A stretch of DNA of 11,628 bases. Source: Verrucomicrobiota bacterium. GTDB taxonomy: Bacteria; Verrucomicrobiota; Verrucomicrobiia; Opitutales; Opitutaceae. Position 1 is the first letter of the stretch. Each line of letters begins with the position of its first letter. Shown here piece by piece: positions 7,276-11,628 of the stretch. A program made the translations under genes and the position numbers. The stretch spans positions 1 through 11,628 of the forward strand of contig JAEWKR010000190.1 in assembly GCA_023457715.1 (NCBI GenBank), read 5' to 3'. The notes under the pieces are model-generated. The model did not search any database, was not told the origin of the DNA, and worked only from the letters and a program-made list of their open reading frames with translations.

Positions 7276-7553
7276 TCAGCCCCCTTCTGCCGGAAGAACA
7301 GCGCGGTGTGGCCCACGGCCCCGACGCATTCGCAGCGAAGATCTGCGGCGATCCGTTCTGAAAGCGCGGCCTTTTCCTCCCGGTCAGCCACCACGAAGCG
7401 GACTTTGACCAGCTCGTTGGCGGTCAGCAGCCGGTCGAGTTCACGCACGACAGCGGTCCCCAGGCCTTCGCGACCGATATTCAGGGCTGCGTTCAGCGTC
7501 TGGCCCTGACTGCGCAGCTGGGCGCGTTGCGCACTGGTAAGCTTTGATTCCAT
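7245..7553 (-). CDS. yhbY: YhbY-type RNA-binding protein (CRM domain)
   Basis: This 102-residue protein is a single CRM (CRS1/YhbY) domain, the KH-like fold found on pre-50S ribosomal particles in E. coli. Visible signatures are LTSAQRAQLRSQGQTL (5-20), the GxxG-like loop NIGREGLGTAV (26-36), ELDRLLTANELVKVRF (38-53) and the C-terminal strand VGHTALFFRQ (80-89). The ATG at 7553 was chosen because the 52 upstream in-frame codons (to 7709) are translated from the BamHI-like repeat array and do not resemble the family. E. coli YhbY has 97 residues, so the length fits. The last ten residues (EKGTSGQKGT) come from a doubled AGAAAGGGACGT phrase that also supplies the stop, as in the efflux transporter. 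The upstream rsuA gene, 198 bp away on the same strand, also acts in ribosome maturation. Confidence 0.9.
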   Translation of the reverse strand: MESKLTSAQRAQLRSQGQTLNAALNIGREGLGTAVVRELDRLLTANELVKVRFVVADREEKAALSERIAADLRCECVGAVGHTALFFRQKGAEKGTSGQKGT

Positions 7554-7613
7554 GAAGGGCCGACCTTGTACGAACTCCCGTGGAAGGGGAAGCGCGTTTG
7601 GGCACCCGAGCAA

Positions 7614-7750
7614 GGGATCCAGGATGCAGGGTTCAGGATGCAGGATTTCAGGTTCGAAAGCGTAGATCCTGCATTCTGGATCCTGAATCCCGCATCCTGC
7701 ATCCCGCATCCCGCATCCCGGATCCCGGATCCCACATCCCGCATCCCGCC
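7614..7750. repeat. GGATCC/CAGGATGCAGG phrase array forming a large imperfect hairpin
   Basis: The left limb (about 7616-7654) iterates AGGATGCAGG and TTCAGGATGCAGGAT. The right limb (about 7665-7747) iterates the complements CATCCTGCATCC, GCATCCCGCATCCC and GGATCCCGGATCCC, again and again with small changes. The limbs face each other across about 12 bp, so the block can fold into one long imperfect stem. It lies between rsuA and yhbY, ends four bp from the rsuA stop codon, and would be copied into any joint transcript. Confidence 0.85.
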
Positions 7751-7751
7751 G

Positions 7752-8444
7752 TCATCCAAACGTATCCAGCGGCAACTCCCGCCACTGCCCCACGGGCAGG
7801 TCGCCCAGCTCCACGTGGCCGAATTTCGCGCGATGCAGTTCCAGCACGTTGGCGCCGACCGCGGCCAGCATCCGCCGCACCTGATGATAGCGGCCCTCGG
7901 TCAGCGTCACCTCCGCCTGCCGTGGTCCGACGCGCCGCAGTTCCGCCGGCGCACAGGGGCGGTCCTCCCCCTCGAGCAGCAGAGCTCCCGACGCGAACCG
8001 GCTCTCCGCGTCGGGCGCGGGCTCGCCGTCCAATTTTGCCTGATACAGCTTGGGCACCTTGTGTTTCGGCGAGGTCAGGCGGTGCACGAGACCGGGCTGG
8101 TCGGTCAGCAGCAGCAGTCCCGAGGTGTCCTTGTCGAGCCGTCCGATGCTGGTGATCGCCGGATTCCGCCGGCGCCAACGCTCCGGCAGCAGCGAGTACA
8201 CGCTTGGCCCCTCGCGGTCGTCGTGCGAACAGACCAGGCCCAGCGGCTTGTGCAGCATGAGCAGCAGGGGACCCGGGTGATCCAACGGTTCTCCGTCCAG
8301 CCGCACCGCCTCGGCCACGACCTTCTCGGCCCCGCTTTTCGCCAACCGCCCCCCCACTTCCACGGCACCGAGATCAATCAGTCGATTCACTTCCCGGCGA
8401 CTGCCGTAGCCCAGACTTGCGAGCAATTGGTCCAAACGTGCCAT
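7752..8444 (-). CDS. rsuA: 16S rRNA pseudouridine synthase, RsuA family
   Basis: This 230-residue enzyme converts a uridine of 16S rRNA (U516 in E. coli) to pseudouridine. It is almost exactly the length of E. coli RsuA (231) and similar throughout. An N-terminal S4 RNA-binding domain (about 1-55, MARLDQLLASLGYGSRREV) leads into the synthase domain with FMLxKP-type LMLHKPLGLVCSHDD (62-76). The catalytic Asp104 sits in GRLDKDTSGLLLLT (101-114), followed by LTEGRYHQVRRMLAAVG (181-197), which is highly diagnostic, and VLELHRAKFG (200-209). The short spacing and the GALLLEGEDRPCAPA segment favour RsuA over the 23S enzymes RluB, RluE and RluF. The ATG at 8444 has a GGGGGGA tract immediately upstream, the only start in the window with anything like a Shine-Dalgarno, though the spacing is tight. 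Confidence 0.93.
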   Translation of the reverse strand: MARLDQLLASLGYGSRREVNRLIDLGAVEVGGRLAKSGAEKVVAEAVRLDGEPLDHPGPLLLMLHKPLGLVCSHDDREGPSVYSLLPERWRRRNPAITSIGRLDKDTSGLLLLTDQPGLVHRLTSPKHKVPKLYQAKLDGEPAPDAESRFASGALLLEGEDRPCAPAELRRVGPRQAEVTLTEGRYHQVRRMLAAVGANVLELHRAKFGHVELGDLPVGQWRELPLDTFG

Positions 8445-8530
8445 GTCCCCCCATTGCGAACGTCCCGCGCCCCTCCTGCAAGCCCGACCCGCAAAGAAGT
8501 AAAGATGATTTGTCTTTTCGTCGATCCACG

Positions 8531-8544
8531 GTCACAGGTGTGAC
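8531..8544. promoter_or_regulatory. Palindrome copy 1, GTCACAGGTGTGAC
   Basis: This 14-mer is a palindrome apart from its central pair, GTCACA-GG-TGTGAC. It lies 87 bp before the rsuA start codon. With the preceding CG, 16 bases are shared with the second copy except for one base. The ACA-nn-TGT core recalls operators of BlaI/CopY-type repressors, but no such gene is in the window, so the binder is unknown. Confidence 0.5.
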
Positions 8545-8610
8545 AGCGGTCGCGAGTCCCGAGAGTCGATCCGTGAGACATCCCCCCATCCCCGGCCCCC
8601 GGTCCCGGCG

Positions 8611-8624
8611 GTCACAGCTGTGAC
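8611..8624. promoter_or_regulatory. Palindrome copy 2, GTCACAGCTGTGAC
   Basis: This is a perfect 14-bp palindrome lying exactly 80 bp from copy 1 and in the same sequence context (CG before it). It is 167 bp from the rsuA start and 309 bp from the nrdJ start. Two such sites in one 488-bp control region are unlikely by chance and suggest a dimeric regulator, possibly looping or acting on both genes. Confidence 0.55.
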
Positions 8625-8771
8625 GCGGGACGCAGGGGGGCCGGAGGGGCGCGGGGGTGTGCGTATTTTGCGCGAAAAGAACGGGGAAAGGCGGGATTTT
8701 CGAAGCTTTTACCGCGGGAAAGCTTGCCCTCGATCCAGACCGGACCATCAAATTGCATTATACCTGCGGCA

Positions 8772-8819
8772 CCACTAGGGGTTGTGGATTGACCGCCCGT
8801 CTGGCCCTATCCGTAGTGG
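8772..8819 (+). promoter_or_regulatory. Tandem NrdR boxes upstream of nrdJ
   Basis: CCACTAGGGGTTGTGG (8772-8787) and GCCCTATCCGTAGTGG (8804-8819) each match the NrdR consensus acaCwAtATaTwGtgt at 10 of 16 positions. The first has both conserved half-sites intact (CACTA and TTGTG); the second keeps TAGTG. They start exactly 32 bp apart with a 16-bp linker, the helical-phase spacing known for NrdR box pairs. A TTGACC -35-like hexamer (8789-8794) lies in the linker, so NrdR bound here could block transcription. NrdR is the universal bacterial repressor of ribonucleotide reductase genes; its gene is not in the window. Confidence 0.65.
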
Positions 8820-8932
8820 CCGGCCGTGCGATTTCTTCGACAATTCCCCTCTTGAAATCGCAGGGTTTATCCCCGTTCTACCCCCAGCTTACCGGCTGTT
8901 TCACCGTTTCACCAACCACTCTCCTTCCCGAA

Positions 8933-11449
8933 ATGAATTCTCTGCCCGCGACCCCGTCCACGACCCGTGTCTCCGCCCGCCTGCATGGTGCCAATTTGCT
9001 CAACCGCGCGATCCCCACCGACGCGCGTCTGGTGGTCAAGCGCGACGGATCCAAGGTCCGGTTCGACAACAACAAGGTGACGCGCGCGATCGCCCTGGCG
9101 TTCCATGAGGTGAGAACGGACAACGCGGCGAACCCCTATCGCGATGACATCCTTGCGTGCTTCGGGCTGGATAGTGAGACCTTCATCGAAGTGACGAAGA
9201 TCGCCTCGTCCGTGTCGCAGATGCTGGAGCTGTACTACCGGGACGGAAAGCATCCGACGATCGAGCAGGTGCAGGATGCGGCTGAAAAGGCCATCGCCGC
9301 GGCCGGCCACTGGGACGTTGCGCGCTCCTTCCTCCTTTACCGCGCCCGGCAGTCGGAGCGCCGCATCGTCCATTATTCCGACAACGGCCTGGCGGACTAC
9401 ATTGCCATGGCCAAGTACGCGCGTTTCCGGCCTGAGCTCGGTCGCCGCGAGATCTTCATCGAGGGCGTGGAGCGCGTCCGCGACATGCATCTCAGCTTCT
9501 TCGGCCCGAAACTGGGCCGGCAGATGGAAACCAGCCTCTCGACCGAAGTCGCGACGCTGGCCGGCAGTCACGCCGAACTGCTCGCGACGTCGCTGGGCGG
9601 CAAGGAGCTGAAGCAGATCATCCTCGAGGCGTTCGAACAGGTGGCGGCCAAAAAGGTGCTGCCGAGCATGCGCTCGATGCAGTTCGGGGGTGACGCCATC
9701 CTCAAGAACCACAGCCGGATGTTCAACTGCAGCTTCTCGAACGTCGACCGGCTGGATTTCTTCCGCGAGTATTTCTTCCTGCTGCTCAGCGGCTGCGGCG
9801 TGGGTTTTTCGGTGCAGAAGCACCACGTCGCCTTCCTGCCCCCCCTCCCCGCCCGTCCCGCGGACAACGAACTCCCGGTCTGGCACTACCACATCGAAGA
9901 CACGATCGAGGGCTGGTCCGACGCCCTCGATGCGCTGGTCCGCTCGTTCTTCGAGGGGAAGAAGATCGAATTCGACTACTCGGCCATCCGTCCCCGTGGC
10001 GCGGCGCTCAAGACCTCCGGCGGCAAGGCGCCGGGCCATCTGCCGCTCAAGAAGGCACTGACCCGCGTGGAGGAAATCCTCGACCAGGCGGCGGGCCGCC
10101 ATCTGCGCCCCATCGAGGTGTACGACATCAACATGTTCATCGCGAAGGCCGTGCTCGCCGGCGGCATCCGCCGGTCCGCGACCATCTGCCTCTTCTCGCC
10201 GGACGATGAGGAGATGATGAACGCGAAGACGGGAAATTGGTTCGACAAGCACCCGCAGCGCGCCGCCTCGAACAATTCCGCGGTGCTGATCCGCTCGGAG
10301 AAGAACGCCGAGAACTTCCGCAAGCTGTTCAAGGCCCAGAAGGAATTCGGCGAACCCGGCTTCTACTTCTGCGATCACCCCGACGCGGGCTGCAATCCGT
10401 GCGCCGAAATCGCCCTCCTGCCGGTCGTGAACTGGGAGCTCTCCTCCGAGGAACTGAGCCAGCTCTATCGCTACGGCTACAAGGGCGACCTTCCCGGCAC
10501 CACCCGTCTCTCCGGCTTCCAGCACTGCAACCTGACGACGATCAACGGCCAGGCGGCGACCTCCGAGACCTCGTTCATGCGCGCCTGCATCTCGGCCGCG
10601 GTCATCGGCACGCTGCAGGCGGCATACACCGACATGCCCTACCTGAGCCCGGTGACGCGCCTGCTCAACGAGCACGACGCGCTGCTCGGCGTTTCGATCT
10701 GCGGGTTCATGGACAACCCGACGGTGCTGTTCGACCCTGAGATCCTCACCAAGGGCGCGAAGCTCTGCCGGGCCACGAACAAGATCATGGCTGACCTGAT
10801 CGGTATCCGGCCAGCCGCCAAGATCACGACGACGAAGCCGGAGGGCACCGCGTCGCTCCTGCTCAATGCGGCGTCGGGCATTCACCCGCACCACTCGCGC
10901 GCCTACTTCCGCCGCGTGCAGGCCAACCGCAAGGAGCCCGTCTACGCCTTCTTCAAGCAGTCGAATCCGCAGATGACCGAAGTCTCGGTGTACAATCCGG
11001 ACACCGACGACGTGATCACCTTCCCCACGGAAGCGCCGAAGGGTGCCATCCTCCGCAAGGACATCAACGCGGTGCAGTTCCTGGAACTCGTGAAGCTGGT
11101 TCAGCAGTACTGGGTCATCCCGGGCGGCGACCTCACTTCGCGTTCCCCTGACCTGCATCACAACGTGTCCAACACGTGCACCGTTCGTCCCGAGGAGTGG
11201 GAGGAAGTCGCCAACTTCATCTGGTCGAACCGCCGCTTCTTCACCGGCATCTCGCTGCTGCAGGACGCGGGCGACAAGGTGTACGCCCAGGCCCCCCGCG
11301 AGGAGGTCATGACCGAAACCGACATCGCGAAATGGAATTCGCTGCGCCCGGCGAAGGTCGACTACACGCAGATGCGCGAGGCGACCGATGAGACCGAGCT
11401 CAAGGAATCCGTCGCGTGCGCCGGCGGGGCGTGCGAGATCGTGCGGTAA
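8933..11449 (+). CDS. nrdJ: Adenosylcobalamin-dependent ribonucleoside-triphosphate reductase (class II, monomeric RTPR type) with ATP-cone
   Basis: This 838-residue enzyme reduces ribonucleotides to deoxyribonucleotides with a radical generated from vitamin B12 coenzyme, without need for oxygen. Residues about 32-135 form an ATP-cone (VVKRDGSKVRFDNNKVTRAI), the allosteric activity switch. This explains the excess length over Lactobacillus leichmannii RTPR (739), which lacks it. The core carries NCSFSNVD with redox Cys266, the thiyl and glutamate loop CNPCAEIAL (Cys490, Glu492, Asn488), the second redox Cys532 in HCNLTTIN, the phosphate-binding loop TTKPEGTASLL (633-643) and a C-terminal Cys829-x4-Cys834 pair that is re-reduced by thioredoxin. 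The ATG at 8933 puts the ATP-cone about 30 residues in; the open frame upstream to 8657 has no family similarity and overlaps the regulatory boxes. No Shine-Dalgarno is visible. A strong terminator follows. Confidence 0.96.
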   Translation: MNSLPATPSTTRVSARLHGANLLNRAIPTDARLVVKRDGSKVRFDNNKVTRAIALAFHEVRTDNAANPYRDDILACFGLDSETFIEVTKIASSVSQMLELYYRDGKHPTIEQVQDAAEKAIAAAGHWDVARSFLLYRARQSERRIVHYSDNGLADYIAMAKYARFRPELGRREIFIEGVERVRDMHLSFFGPKLGRQMETSLSTEVATLAGSHAELLATSLGGKELKQIILEAFEQVAAKKVLPSMRSMQFGGDAILKNHSRMFNCSFSNVDRLDFFREYFFLLLSGCGVGFSVQKHHVAFLPPLPARPADNELPVWHYHIEDTIEGWSDALDALVRSFFEGKKIEFDYSAIRPRGAALKTSGGKAPGHLPLKKALTRVEEILDQAAGRHLRPIEVYDINMFIAKAVLAGGIRRSATICLFSPDDEEMMNAKTGNWFDKHPQRAASNNSAVLIRSEKNAENFRKLFKAQKEFGEPGFYFCDHPDAGCNPCAEIALLPVVNWELSSEELSQLYRYGYKGDLPGTTRLSGFQHCNLTTINGQAATSETSFMRACISAAVIGTLQAAYTDMPYLSPVTRLLNEHDALLGVSICGFMDNPTVLFDPEILTKGAKLCRATNKIMADLIGIRPAAKITTTKPEGTASLLLNAASGIHPHHSRAYFRRVQANRKEPVYAFFKQSNPQMTEVSVYNPDTDDVITFPTEAPKGAILRKDINAVQFLELVKLVQQYWVIPGGDLTSRSPDLHHNVSNTCTVRPEEWEEVANFIWSNRRFFTGISLLQDAGDKVYAQAPREEVMTETDIAKWNSLRPAKVDYTQMREATDETELKESVACAGGACEIVR

Positions 11450-11502
11450 GGCCGGAGAACGCCCGCCAAGCACGCGAATCGGCGCGAATCAATTCGTGCT
11501 TC

Positions 11503-11541
11503 AACCCAGGTCGGAAACTCCGACCTGGGTTTTGCGTTTTT
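11503..11541 (+). terminator. Rho-independent terminator of nrdJ
   Basis: AACCCAGGTCGGA (11503-11515) and TCCGACCTGGGTT (11519-11531) form a perfect 13-bp stem around a three-base loop. The T-rich tail TTTGCGTTTTT follows to 11541. It lies 53 bp after the nrdJ stop codon and is the strongest terminator in the window. Confidence 0.93.
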
Positions 11542-11562
11542 GCCGGCTCCCGCCCCGGATCG

Positions 11563-11628
11563 TCTCGCTGGCGCTCCCCGCTACATGGGACAACACCCCT
11601 CCGGACGTAGCGGGGAGCGCCAGCGAGA
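11563..11628. repeat. Perfect 22-bp inverted repeat at window end
   Basis: The left arm (11563-11584, TCTCGCTGGCGCTCCCCGCT then AC) and right arm (11607-11628) are exact reverse complements around a 22-bp loop (11585-11606). The right arm reaches the last base, so the element may be longer. Its architecture, and the GTAGCG that begins each outward-reading arm, resemble the inverted pair of 27-bp cores at 2854-2925, suggesting a second family of REP or MITE-like elements. It lacks a T run and lies after a good terminator. Confidence 0.85.

Larger units (their letters stand above)
8445..8932. other. 488-bp divergent control region between rsuA and nrdJ
   Basis: No gene is supported here, although the nrdJ frame stays open upstream to 8657. 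The left half holds the two 14-bp palindromes and GC-rich tracts. The right half is more AT-rich (about 8655-8780). It has a perfect 7-bp inverted repeat, AAGCTTT (8703-8709) and AAAGCTT (8719-8725), a TATA-like stretch CATTATACC (8756-8764), and then the two NrdR-like boxes. The final 110 bp before nrdJ is a pyrimidine-rich leader. I saw no cobalamin-riboswitch core. Confidence 0.7.

Noticed and set aside
7554..7709. 52-residue N-terminal extension of YhbY
   Set aside because: The residues are translated from the phrase-repeat array and lack family similarity; the ATG at 7553 gives the usual length.
8657..8932. Possible 92-residue N-terminal extension of NrdJ, since the frame is open upstream
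   Set aside because: The translated stretch has no resemblance to the family, overlaps the NrdR-like boxes and TATA-like sequence, and the ATP-cone fits a start at 8933.
8445..8932. Cobalamin riboswitch controlling the B12-dependent reductase
   Set aside because: No B12-box core or conserved multi-stem arrangement could be found; the NrdR-like boxes explain the region better.
8909..11473. Long open frame antisense to nrdJ (854 codons)
   Set aside because: It mirrors the codon bias of the highly conserved nrdJ frame in GC-rich DNA; the predicted protein is low-complexity and lacks any recognisable domain.

Overview
The window is GC-rich, gene-dense bacterial chromosome carrying nine intact protein genes and no RNA gene, transposase, prophage or CRISPR array that I can recognise. 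The gene content (group-II xylose isomerase beside an AraC-type XylR, a large monomeric B12-dependent ribonucleotide reductase), the general lack of Shine-Dalgarno sequences and the word-like intergenic repeats suggest a Verrucomicrobiota member, possibly Opitutaceae. That placement is inference from familiarity, not a search.

Layout. 1-121: non-coding, with an 18-base G run. 122-1294 (-): XylR-type regulator, divergent from xylA at 1395-2729 (+); an imperfect 18-bp palindrome lies between them. xylA ends in a clear rho-independent terminator (2810-2840). 2849-3080: five copies of a 27-bp hairpin-forming repeat. 3100-4341 (-): SetA/SetB-like sugar efflux transporter, divergent from apt (4461-5012, +). 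5143-6108 (+): D-2-hydroxyacid dehydrogenase. This converges, across a nested inverted-repeat block, on a GYF_2-RDD membrane protein (6273-7004, -). 7245-7553 (-): YhbY-type RNA-binding protein. 7752-8444 (-): RsuA-type 16S rRNA pseudouridine synthase. 8445-8932: a 488-bp divergent control region with two near-identical 14-bp palindromes exactly 80 bp apart and what look like tandem NrdR boxes. 8933-11449 (+): nrdJ, an ATP-cone-bearing class II ribonucleotide reductase, followed by a strong terminator and a perfect 22-bp inverted repeat that runs to the window edge.

Function. The left end handles pentose entry (XylR controlling XylA) and possibly sugar export. The centre holds purine salvage (Apt) and an oxidoreductase of unknown substrate. 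The right end has two ribosome/RNA-maturation genes (yhbY, rsuA) and deoxynucleotide synthesis. Genes are mostly single transcription units; only rsuA and yhbY share a strand as plausible functional partners, and they are split by a repeat block.

The coding content is ordinary. The least explained material is between genes: nearly every junction carries its own degenerate, inverted array of short 'phrases', and two genes (the efflux transporter and yhbY) end inside such arrays, so their last residues are repeat-encoded. The best regulatory find is the nrdJ control region.
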